Shown piece by piece: positions 35,832-47,603 of a stretch of DNA of 64,000 nucleotides; position 1 is the first letter of the stretch; each line of letters begins with the position of its first letter. Source of the stretch: Antedon mediterranea (Eukaryota; Echinodermata; Crinoidea; Comatulida; Antedonidae). The position numbers and the translations under genes are program-made. The DNA lies in NCBI RefSeq assembly GCF_964355755.1, contig NC_092672.1:22628501-22692500 (forward strand). Reading direction: 5' to 3'. The notes under the pieces are model-generated. The model did no database searches. It saw only the letters and a list, made by a program, of their open reading frames with translations, and had not been told where the DNA came from.

Positions 35832-37340
35832 TTTTTTTTCTTTCTGTACACTTTTTGTGTAACAAATATCTCAAAAAGTTGAATAACAATGATCACAAAA
35901 ATTTCACAATGTCTTTCAAATACTTTAACTTAGCCATAATAAGCTTTTCAGCGTGATCACTGACCCGTGACGTCACGTATACGCCATTTTGTGAAATCAC
36001 ATTATCAATCATATATCCATAATTCATTATCACATATTTATGAAATTCACTACACGTAAACTTCAGGTCAAGGGTAAAAATATTAGCAAATAAAAACACG
36101 CGCGCACGTAGGATCATGCGCGTGAAATCGCGCATTAAAAATTTAAAAAGCTCAAAATTACGTTTTAATCAATTTAGAGCATGAATTAGGCCATTTGCGT
36201 GTTTCAAAAAATTACTGCGCAAAAAAATTATTTTGCGCGCGCGATACTTACAAAGTGTAAAAATTGCAATTTTTTTATACAAATCGCATTCTACTCACCA
36301 TCCTTAGTACATTCACCAAATTTGAGTCAGTTCCGACTTAAAATAACGGTATACGAGCAGGTTAAAAATGTCAAAATGCGCAAATTAATTGCATCAAAGT
36401 GATGAAAATGGTGAAAAATAAAGCCTTTTTAAAATGAATATAACTCTTCAGAATGGCAGGTGACCCCCAATTTTTTTAAGTTATTCGGAAAGCCATTGGG
36501 TTGTAGATACATATTCATGTACACATTAGACGTACAAAATGATATGACGTCATCAAATGGCCACTTCAATTTAAAAATTAGTAATTTTTATCTTTTTGTA
36601 TGGGTTATCACATTTAATAGAGCGCATCTCCGTTATTTTAGCTCGATTTTCGGAGAAGTTTTAGTATGTGCTTGCTCAATTAATTATCTTTCTCAGGAGT
36701 TGTCAATATTTTTATTTTGATGACATCATCACGCGTAAAAACTTGAATAACGTAGGTCGTGTAATTTCAGCTACACCTTACATTTGAATATATTATAGCT
36801 CTTCAGAATTAAAGGTGACCTTGAAGATTATAACTTATTATGAAAGCTGATGAAATGTAGATATGAATTAATATAAAAATTAAGCCTATCGGATGTTGTG
36901 ATGTTATCATATGGCCAGTTGAAGTTAAAACGTTGTTTTTAAATTTCTTTAGTCGAAGTTATACAAATTTCAAAGAGCGCGCATTGCGCTTCTACGTGTC
37001 AAATTCTCTTCCAATCCTTATATTTATTTGCTCAATTCATTATCTTTCGAAATTGTCATCTTCGAGTTTATTTTGATAATTCCATCATACCGAAAAATTT
37101 GAACATGATGTGGGTCCAGTAATTTCACCTATGCTACACTGTATATAGATATACAGTATATACTGTACATAATAGGTACAACTCAGCACTATAAGTGTAT
37201 ATGCATCATGTCATAGGATGGCGTACATCAACTTTTTACGATCGTATGTTAACGTACGTGCATGTTTAAAAAATGTTAATTTCATTAAAACGATAAATAT
37301 GATCACCTATAATTCGTCAAAGTGACGAATTAAATTCTAG
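35832..37340 (+). mobile_element. Family 1 copy D, without 5' hairpin
   Basis: It starts after the preceding CTAG with a T run and CTTTCTGTACACTTTTTGTG. Its body resembles copy H most closely, sharing the CGCGCGCACGTAGG-type variant and a TGCGCGCGCGATACTTAC stretch. It ends with CTAG at 37337-37340. Confidence 0.75.
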
Positions 37341-38861
37341 TTATTCTTCTTTCTGTACACTTTTTGTTCGTCAAATATCTCAAAAAGTTGAATAACAATG
37401 ATCATAAAAATTTCACAATGTCTTACAAATACTTTAACTTAGCCATAATAAGCTTTTCAGCGTGATCACTCAACCTTGACGTCACGTATACGCGATTTTG
37501 TGAAATCACATTATCAATTATATGTCCATAATTGATTGTCACATATTTATGAAATTCACTACACGTAAATTTCAGGTCAAGGTAAAAAATATTAGCAAAT
37601 AAAAACTGGCGCGTCTCAAGGTCATGCGCGTAAAATCGCGCGTAAAGATTTTAAAAAGCTCAAAATTAAGTTTTGATCAATTTAGAGCATGAATTAGGCC
37701 ATTTGCGTGTTTCAAAAAATTACTGCGCAAAAACACGTTTTTGCGCACGCAATTCGTAAAAAGCGTAAAAAATAAAATTTGATGTAAAAATCACATTCTA
37801 CTCACAATCCTTAGTACATTCTCCGATTTTGAGTCCATTCTGACTTAAAATAACGCTGTACGAGCACGTTAAACATGACAAAATGCGCACATTAATTGCA
37901 CAAAAGTGCAAAAAATGGTAAAAATTAAGGCCTTTTTAAAATGAATATAACTCTTCAGAATGGCAGGTAACCCCCAATTTTTTTAACTTAATATGGAAGC
38001 CAATAAGTTGTAGATATAAATGTATATAAACATTAGACGTACAAAATGGTATTACGTCATCAAATGGCCACTTGAATTTAAAAATCAGGATTTTTTTCCG
38101 TTTTGTGTAGGTTATCACATTCAATAGAGCGCATCTCTGCTATTTGAGCCCAATTTTCGCACAAATTTCAGTGTGTGCTTGCTTACTTATTTACCTTTCT
38201 CATAAATTGTCAGTGTTTTCATTTTGATGACGTCGTCACGCGTAAAAACTTGAATAACGTAGGTCGTGTAATTTCACCTTCGCCGTAAATTTGAATATCT
38301 TACAGCTCTTCAGAATTGAAGGTTACCTTGATGATTATAATTTATTATGAAAGCTGATGAAATGTAGATATGAATTCATATAAAAACAAAGCCTATCGGA
38401 TGTTGTGACGTTAACATATGGCCAGATGAAGTTAAGAAGTAGTTTTTTCATCTTTTTCGTCAAAGTTATACAAATTTCAAAGAGCGCGCACAGCGCTTCT
38501 ACGTGCCAGATTCTCTTCCAATTCTTATATTTATTTGCTCAATTCATTATCTTTCGACATTGTCATCTTTGAGTTTATTTTGATAATTGCATCATACCAA
38601 AAAATTAGAACATGATGTGTGTCCCGTAATTTCACCTATGCTACACTGTATATAGATATACAGTATATACTGTACATATTGTATATGGCATATAATAGGC
38701 ACAATTCAGCTATATAAGTGTATGCATCATGTCATAGGATGGCGTACATCAACTTTTTACGATCGTATGTTAACGTACGTGCATGTTTAAAAAATGTTAA
38801 TTTCATTAAAATGATAACAATGATCACCTATAATTCGTCAAAGTGACGAATTAAATTCTAG
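37341..38861 (+). mobile_element. Family 1 copy E, without 5' hairpin
   Basis: It starts with TTATTCTTCTTTCTGTACAC and carries the TTTTTGTTCGTCAAATATC variant also seen in copies G, H and I. It ends with CTAG at 38858-38861. Confidence 0.75.
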
Positions 38862-41800
38862 TGAGAAATTGTTTTTGTAAAAAAAAATGTTTCTTCGCAA
38901 TTTTTTTCTGTACAGATTTTGTTTAACAAATATCTCAAAAAGTTTAATTTCAAGGATTACCAACATTTCAGAATGTCTTAAAAATACGTTAACTTAGTCC
39001 TAATAAGCTTTTCAGCGTGATCACTCATCCGTAACGTCATTTATACGCCATTTTGTGAAATCACGTTATCAATCATAATTCCATAACTAGAATTTAATTC
39101 GTCACTTTGACGAATTATAGGTGATCATTGTTATCAATTTAATGAAATTAACATTTTTTAAACATGCATGTACGTTAACATACGATCATAAAAAGTTGAT
39201 GTACGCCATCCTATGACATGATGCATACACTTATATCGCTGAGTTGTGCCTATTATATGCCATATACAATATGTACAGTATATACTGTATATCTATATAC
39301 AGTGTAGCATAGGTGAAATTACGGGACACACATCATATTCTACTTTTTTGGTATGATGGAATTATCAAAATAAACTCAAAGATGACAATTTCGAAAGATA
39401 ATGAATTGAGCAAATAAATATAAGAATTGGAAGAGAATCTGGCACGTAGAAGCGCTGTGCGCGCTCTTTGAAATTTGTATAACTTTGACGAAAAAGATGA
39501 AAAAACTTCTTTTTAACTTCATCTGGCCATATGTTAACGTCACAACATCCGATAGGCTTGGTTTTTATATGAATTTATATCTACATTTCATCAGCTTTCA
39601 TAATAAATTATAATCATCAAGGTAACCTTCAATTCTGAAGAGCTGTAAGATATTCAAATTTACGGCGAAGGTGAAATTATACGACCTACGTTATTCAAGT
39701 TTTTACGCGTGATGACTTCATCAAAATGAAAACACTGACAACTTATGAGAAAGATAAATAATTAAGTAAGCACACACTGAAATTTGTGCGAAAATCGGGC
39801 TCAAATAGCAGAGATGCGCTCTATTGAATGTGATAACCTACACAAAACGGAAAAAAATCCTAATTTTTAAATTCAAGTGGCCATTTGATGACGTAATACC
39901 ATTTTGTACGTCTAATGTTTATATACATTTATATCTACAACTTATTGGCTTCCATATTAAGTTAAAAAAATTGGGGGTCACCTGCCATTCTGAAGAGTTA
40001 TATTCATTTTAAAAAGGCCTTAATTTTTACAATTTTTTGCACTTTTGTGCACTTTTGTGCAATTAATGTGCGCATTTTGTCATGTTGAACGTGCTCGTAC
40101 AGCGTTATTTTAAGTCGGAATTGACTCAAAATCGGAGAATGTACTAAGGATTGTGAGTAGAATGTGATGTTTACATCAAATTTTATTTTTTACGCTTTTT
40201 ACGAATTGCGTGCGCAAAAACGTGTTTTTGCGCAGTAATTTTTTGAAACACGCAAATGGCCTAATTAATGCTCTAAATTGATCAAAACTTAATTTTGACC
40301 TTTTTAAAACCTTTACGCGCAAATGCACGTGCATGACCTTCAGACGCGCCAGTTTTTATTTGCTAATATTTTTTACCTTGACCTGAAGTTTACGTATAGT
40401 AAATTTTATTGATATGTGATAAAGAGTTAGGGAGATATGATTGATAGTGTGATTTCACAAAATCGCGTATACGTGACGTCACAGATGAGTGATCACGCTG
40501 AAAAGCTTATTATGGCTAAGTTAAAGTATTTGTAAGACATTGTGAAATTTTTATGATCATTGTTATTCAACTTTTTGAGATATTTGACGAACAAAAAGTG
40601 TACAGAAAGAAGAATAATAATAATAAAGATTTTGTACAATAACAATAGGTGATCATTTTATTCTAAATGATCACCTAATTAATTATCACATATTAATGAA
40701 ATTCACTACATGTCAACTTCAGGTAAAGGGTAAAAATATTAGCAAATAAAAACGCACGCGCACGTAGGGTCATGCGCGTGAAATCGCGCGTTAAAAATTT
40801 AAAATGCTCAAAATTACGTTTTGATCAATTTAGAGCATGAATTCGGCCATTTGCGTGTTTTAAAAAATTACTGCGCAAAAACCCGTTTTTGCGCGTGCGT
40901 ACATAGAAAGCGTAAAAAATAACAATTTTTTGTACAAATTGCATTCTACTCATCTTCCATAGTACATTCACCAAATTTGAGTCCATTTCGACTTAAAATA
41001 GTGCTATACGAGCACGTTAAAAATGACAAAATGCGCACATTAATTGTACAAAAGTGCTAAAAATGGTAAAAATTAAGGCCTTTTTAAAAAGAATATAACT
41101 CTTCAGAATGGCAGGTGACCCCCAATTTTTTTAACTTATTATGGAAGCCAATAAGTTGTAGATATAAATATATATACATATTAGACGTACAAAATGGTAT
41201 GACGTCATCAAATGGCCACTTCAATTTAAAAATTAGTAATTTTTATGTTTTTGTGTGGGTTATCACATTCAACAGAGCCCATCTCCGTTATTTGAGCCCG
41301 ATTTTTGCACAAATTTTAGGATGTGCTTGCTCAATTAATTATCTTTCTCAGGAGTTGTCAATAATTTCGTTTTGATGACGGCATCATGCGTATAAACTTG
41401 AATAACCTAGGTCGTGTATTTTCAGCTACACCATACATTTGAATATCTTACAGCTCTTCAGAATTAAAGGTGACCTTGAAGATTATAATTTATAATAAAA
41501 GCTGATTAAACGTAGATATGAATTCATATAAAAATTAGGCCTATCGGATGTTGTGACATTATGAAATGGTCAGTTTAAATTAGAAGGTAGTTTTTTTCTC
41601 TCTTTCGTCAAATTTATACAAATTTCAAAAAGCGCGCATTGCGCTTCTACGTGTCAAATTCTCTTCCAATCCTTATATTTATTTGCTTAATTCATTATCT
41701 TTCAAAATTGCCATCTTCGAGTTTATTATGATAATTTCATCATACCAAAAAATTAGAACATGATGTGGGTCCCGTAATTTCACCTATGCTACACTGTATA

Positions 41801-42010
41801 TAGATATACAGTATATACTGTACATATTGTATATGGCATATAATAGGCACAACTCAGCACTATAAGAGTATGCATCATGTCATAGGATGGCGCACATCAA
41901 CTTTTTACGATCGTATGTTAACGTACGTGCATGTTTAAAAAAAATTTAATTTCATTAAAATGATAAAAATGATCACCTATAATTCGTCAAAGTGACGAAT
42001 TAAATTCTAG
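38862..42010 (+). mobile_element. Family 1 copy F, split by inverted copy G
   Basis: The left part, 38862-39086, starts TGAGAAATTGTTTTTGTAAA as in copies C and J. The right part, 40678-42010, continues with ATTAATTATCACATATTAAT and ends with CTAG at 42007-42010. Removing G restores the sequence seen uninterrupted in copy C (CCATAATTAATTATCACATA), give or take one A at the junction, so no target duplication was made. Confidence 0.8.
39087..40677 (-). mobile_element. Family 1 copy G, full length, inverted
   Basis: It reads on the minus strand from the hairpin TAGGTGATCATTTAGAATAA (5' end at 40677) to CTAG at 39087. At 1591 bp it is the cleanest complete copy and defines both ends of the family. 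It carries the GTACAAAATC variant after the hairpin, as copy H does. Confidence 0.85.
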
Positions 42011-43636
42011 TTAGGTGATCATTTAGAATAAAATGATCACCTATTGTTATTGTACAAAATCTTTATTATTAGGTGATCATTTAGAATAAAATGATCACCT
42101 ATTGTTATTGTACAAAATCTTTATTATTGTTATTATTCTTTCTGTACACTTTTTGTTCGTCAAATATCTCAAAAAGTTGAATAGCAATGATCACAACAAT
42201 TTCACAATGTCTTTCAAATACTTTAACTTAGCCATAATAAGCTTTTCAGCGTGATCACTCATCCGTGACGTCACGTATACGCCATTTTGTGAAATCACAT
42301 TATCAATCATATATCCATAATTCATTATCACATATTTATGAAATTCACTACACGTAAACTTCAGGTCAAGGGTAAAAATATTAGCAAGTAAAAACGCGCG
42401 CGCATGTAGGGTCATGCGCGTGGAATCGCGCAGTAAAAATTTAAAAAGCTCAAAATTACGTTTTAATCAATTTAGAGCATGAATTAGGCCAATTGCGTGT
42501 TTCAAAAAATTACTGCGCAAAAAAAATATTTTGCGCGCGCGATACTTACAAAGCGTAAAAATTGCAATTTTTTTATACAAATCGCGTTCTACTCACCATC
42601 CTTAGTACATTCACCAAATTTGAGTAAGTTCCGACTGAAAATAACGCTATACGAGCAGGTTAAAAATAACAAAATGCGCAAATTAATTGCATCAAAGTGC
42701 TGAAAATGGTGAAAAATAAGGCCTTTTTAAAATGAATATAACTCTTCAGAATGGCAGGTGACCCCCAATTTTTTTAACTTATTCAGGAAGCCATTGGGTT
42801 GTAGATACATATTCATGTACACATTAGACGTACAAAATGGTATGACGTCATCAAAGGGCCACTTCAATTTAAAAATTAGTAATTTTTATCTTTTTGTGTG
42901 GGTTATCACATTCAATAGAGCGCATCTCTGCTATTTGAGCCCGATTTTCGCCGAAATGTTAGTATGTGCTTGCTCAATTAATTATCTTTCTCAAGAGTTG
43001 TCAACATTTTTATTTTGATGACGTCATCATGTGTCAAAACTTTAATAACGTAGGTCGTGTAATTTCAGCTACACCTTACATTTGAATATATTATAGCTCT
43101 TCAGAATTAAAGGTGACCTTGAAGATTATAACTTATTATGAAAGCTGATGTAATGTAGATATGAATTAATATAAAAATTAAGCCTATCGGATGTTGTGAT
43201 GTTATCATATGGCCAGTTGAAGTTAAAACGTTGTTTTTAAATTTCTTTAGTCGAAGTTATACAAATTTCAAAGAGCGCGCATTGCGCTTCTACGTGTCAA
43301 ATTCTCTTCCAATCCTAATATTTATTTGCTCAATTCATTATCTTTCGAAATTGTCATCTTCGAGTTTATTTTGATAATTCCATCATACCGACAAATTTGA
43401 ACATGATGTGGGTCCAGTAATTTCACCTATGCTACACTGTATATAGATACAGTATATACTGTACATAATAGGTACAACTCAGCACTATAAGTGTATATGC
43501 ATCATGTCATAGGATGGCGTACATCAGCTTTTTACGATCGTATGTTAACGTACGTGCATGTTTAAAAAATGTTAATTTCATTAAAATGATAAAAATGATC
43601 ACCTATAATTCGTCAAAGTGACGAATTAAATTCTAG
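42011..43636 (+). mobile_element. Family 1 copy H with doubled 5' end
   Basis: The hairpin-plus-linker 5' end is present twice (42012-42069 and 42070-42126, both with GTACAAAATC), followed by the common body. It ends with CTAG at 43633-43636. The doubling has the same form as in copy B but a different sequence variant. Confidence 0.75.
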
Positions 43637-45166
43637 TTATTATTCTTCTTTCTGTACACTTTTTGTTCGTCAAATATCTCAAAAAGTCGAATAACAATGA
43701 TCATAAAAATTTCACAATGTCTTACAAATACTTTAACTTAGCCATAATAAGCTTTTCAGCGTGATCACTTATCCGTGACGTCACGTATACGCGATTTTGT
43801 GAAATCACACTATCAATCATATCTCCCTAACTCTTTATCACATATCAATAAAATTTACTATACGTAAACTTCAGGTCAAGGTAAAAAATATTAGCAAATA
43901 AAAACTGGCGCGTCTCAAGGTCATGCACGTGAATTTGGGCGTAAAGGTTTTAAAAAGGTCAAAATTAAGTTTTGATCAATTTAGAGCATGAATTAGGCCA
44001 TTTGCGTGTTTCAAAAAATTACTGCGCAAAAACACGTTTTTGCGCACGCAATTCGTAAAAAGCGTAAAAAACAAAATTTGATGTAAACATCACATTCTAC
44101 TCACAATCCTTAGTACATTCTCCGATTTTGAGTCAATTTCGACTTAAAATAACGCTGTACGAGCACGTTCAACATGACAAAATGCGCACATTAATTGCAC
44201 AAAAGTGCAAAAAATTGTAAAAATTAAGGCCTTTTTAAAATGAATATAACTCTTCAGAATGGCAGGTGACCCCCAATTTTTTTAACTTAATATGGAAGCC
44301 AATAAGTTGTAGATATAAATGTATATACACATTAGACGTACAAAATGATATGACGTCATCAAATGGCCACTTCAATTTAAAAATTAGTAATTTTTAACTT
44401 TTTGTGTGGGTTATCGCATTCAATAGAGCGCATCTCCGTTATTTGAGCCCGATTTTTGCAGAAATTTTAGTATGTGCTTGCTCAATTAATTATCTTTCTC
44501 ATGAATTGTCAACATTTTTATTTTGATGACGTCATCACGCGTAAAAACTTGAATAAACTAGGTCGTGTAATTTCAGCTACACCATACATTTGAATATATT
44601 ATAGCTCTTCAGAATTGAAGGTTACCTTGATGATTATAAATTATTATGAAAGCTGCTGAAATGTAGATATGAATTCATATAAAAATTAAGCCTATCAGAT
44701 GTTGTGATGTTAACATATTGCCAGTTGAAGTTAAAAAGTAGTTTTTTCATCTTTTGCGTTAAAATTATACAAATTTCAAAGAGCGCGCATTGCGCTTCTA
44801 CGTGTCAAATTCTCTTCCAATCCTTATATTTATTTGCTCAATTCATTATCTTTCGAAATTGTCATCTTCGATTTTATTTTGAAATTTCCATCATACCAAA
44901 AAATTAGAACACGATATGAGTCCCGTAATTTCACCTATGCTACACTGTATATAGATATACAGTATATACTGTGAATATTGTATGACACATAATAGGCACA
45001 ACTCAGCGATATAAGTACAGTGTATATGCAATCATGTCATAGGATGGCGTACATCAACTTTTTACGATCGTATTTTAACGTACATGCATGTTTAAAAAAT
45101 GTTAATTTTATTAAAATGATAACAATGATCACCTATAATTCGTCAAAGTGACGAATTAAATTCTAG
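43637..45166 (+). mobile_element. Family 1 copy I, chimeric body
   Basis: It starts TTATTATTCTTCTTTCTGTA. Its first half matches copies E and G, while its second half (from about 44340) is closer to the A/C/D/H type with GATATGACGTCATCAAATGG. That pattern suggests gene conversion or unequal crossing over inside the array. It ends with CTAG at 45163-45166. Confidence 0.7.
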
Positions 45167-46724
45167 TGAGAAATTGTTTTTGTAAAAAAAAAATGTTTCT
45201 TCGCAATTTCTTTCTGTACAGATTTTGTGTAACAAATATCTCAAAAAGTTTAATTTCAATGATTACCAACATTTCAGAATGTCTTTCCAATACTTTAACT
45301 TAGTCCTAATAAGGTTTTCAACGTGATCACTCATCCGTGACGTCATCTATTCGCCATTTTGTGAAATCACATTATCAATCATATCTCCATAATTAATTAT
45401 CACATATTAATGAAATTCACTACACGTAAACTTCAGGTCAAGGGTAAAAATATTAGCATATAAAAACACACGCGCACATAGTGTCATGCGCGTGAAATCG
45501 CGCCTTAAAAATTTAAAAAGCTCAAAATTAAGTTTTGATCAATTTAGAGCATGAATTAGGCCATTTGCGTGTTTCAAAAAATTACTGCGCAAAAACACGT
45601 TTTTGCACACGCAATTCGTAAAAAACGTAAAAAATAAAATTTGATGTAAAAATCACATTCTACTTACAATCCTTAGTATATTCTCCGATTTTGAGTCCAG
45701 TCCGACTTAAAATAACGGTATACGAGCACGTTAAAAATGACAAAATGCGCACACTAATTGCACAAAAGTGCAAAAAATGGTAAAAATTAAGGCCTTTTTA
45801 AAATGAATATAACTCTTCAGAATGGCAGGTGACCCCCAACTTTTTTAACTTAATATGGAAGCCAATAAGTTGTAGATATAAATATATATAAACATTAGAC
45901 GTACAAAATGGTATTACGTCATAAAATGGCCACTTGAATTTAAAAATTAGGATTTTTTTCCGTTTTGTGTAGGTTATCACATTCAATAGAGCGCATCTCT
46001 GCTATTTGAGCCCGATTTTTGCACAAATTTCAGTGTGTGCTTGCTTAATTATTTATCTTTCTCATAAGTTGTCAGTGTTTTCTTTTTGATGACGTCATCA
46101 CGCGTAAAAACTTGAATAACATAGGTAGTGTAATTTCACCTTCGCCGTAAATTTGAATATCTTACAGCACTTCAGAATTGAAGGTTACCTTGATGATTAT
46201 AATTTATTATGAAAGCTGATGAAATGTAGATATGAATTCATATAAAAACCAAGCCTATCGGATGTTGTGACGTTAACATATGGCCAGATGAAGTTAAAAA
46301 GTATTTTTTTCATCTTTTTCGTCAAAGTTATACCAATTTCAAAGAGCGCGCACGGCGCTTCTACGTGCCAGATTCTTTTCCAATTCTTATATTTATTTGC
46401 TCAATTCATTATCTTTCGAAATTGTCATCTTTGAGTTTATTTTGATAATTCCATCATACCAAAAAATTAGAACATGATGCGTGTCCCGTAATTTCACCTA
46501 TGCTACACTGTATAAAGATATACAGTATATACTGTACATATTGTATATGGCATATAATAGGCACAACTCAGCGATATAAGTGTATGCATCATGTCATAGG
46601 ATGGCGTACATCAACTTTTTACGATCGTATGTTAACGTACGTACATGTTTTAAAAAAAATTAATTTCATTAAAATGATAAAAATGATCACCTATAATTCG
46701 TCAAAGTGACGAATTAAATTCTAG
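45167..46724 (+). mobile_element. Family 1 copy J, right edge of array
   Basis: It starts TGAGAAATTGTTTTTGTAAA after the preceding CTAG. It ends with CTAG at 46721-46724, followed by TTTTATAATTATTATC, which is unique DNA. Confidence 0.75.
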
Positions 46725-47591
46725 TTTTATAATTATTATCATACTCATTTGCCATACTCTCCTTTATTCCTTTCAACAACATCACCACCAACTCCAACCA
46801 CCTCCTGGTTATAGTCACCACCACCATTCCCAAGAATGATGATGCAGAATTAGTTTGAGAGCTAAAGTGATCTTTTAATACACACCACAATTATAGTTCT
46901 TTGTTATTAGGTTGTAATTATTTTTTCCATATACAATATAAGATACAGATAGTATATCTGCCACAATTATTCTTTCTTTATACTCAGGATTAACAAACAT
47001 AAATAAAACTGAAATAGCGGCACAAATATAATTTTGTAAGTTATTTACCGTACCTAGTTTTTAACAAATCACCTTACATAATAATTACAGTATCAAACCA
47101 CCATTACAATGTCATACAAAATTTGTAAAAATAAACAAATCATCATTAGCATAACTAGGTGATAATTGATCCATTGTAATATTTTTAGTCTATTAAAAAA
47201 ATGTTTATGTCTTAACATTTATTTAAATATACATACACACATAGTAAATTATAGTTAACAAAAAATAAAGGGAAATTGTTTAACACTAAACAACCTACAT
47301 TAGAGGTGAAAAACAACTAAGAAACACAAGAAAGCTGAACTTAGACTTAAATGTTCTACACAACTGTAACAAGTTCAGAGTGTATCCAAAATTTAACATT
47401 ATGAAATATTTTAGACCACAATGGTGATCACAGTGCTTTGCAAAGTCTGCAGTTGCACTTTAATCATGTTTTATTCATTCATATTTATCTCCATCATCCA
47501 ACTTTATCAAACAAAACTTTTTTGAGGATAAACATACAGTAGCTATATGTAAGGTTCAACTTTTATAATTTTAAAAAGTTTAACAGTTTCT
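46725..47591. other. AT-rich DNA, nothing recognised
   Basis: No feature could be supported here. Confidence 0.35.
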
Positions 47592-47603
47592 AACATTAAT
47601 GTT
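47592..47603 (+). repeat. LINE target-site duplication, left
   Basis: AACATTAATGTT here is repeated exactly at 48885-48896 after the poly-A tail. Confidence 0.75.

Larger units (their letters stand above)
29782..46724 (+). repeat. Array of ten Helentron-like elements, ~1.5-kb monomer
   Basis: Nine + strand copies and one - strand copy of one family lie end to end. Every copy ends with ATCACCTAT, the hairpin AATTCGTC-AAAGT-GACGAATT, then TAAATT and CTAG, followed by T. Full-length copies begin with the hairpin TAGGTGATCATTT...AAATGATCACCTA. That arm reappears inverted (AATGATCACCTA) just before the 3' hairpin. These are Helitron2/Helentron features: asymmetric terminal repeats, a 3' hairpin, a CTAG end and insertion at T without target duplication. 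No copy encodes a Rep-helicase. The 60-86 codon frames found in several copies arise from shared repeat sequence. Confidence 0.85.

Noticed and set aside
34953-43018. An 86-codon + strand frame present in copies C, D, F and H of the array, and a 62-codon - strand frame in B, E and J (on + in G)
   Set aside because: The frames recur because the DNA is repeated. They have no recognisable domain, are absent or broken in other copies, and lie in non-autonomous elements. Conservation here is not evidence of coding; a dN/dS test across many copies would be needed to reopen this.
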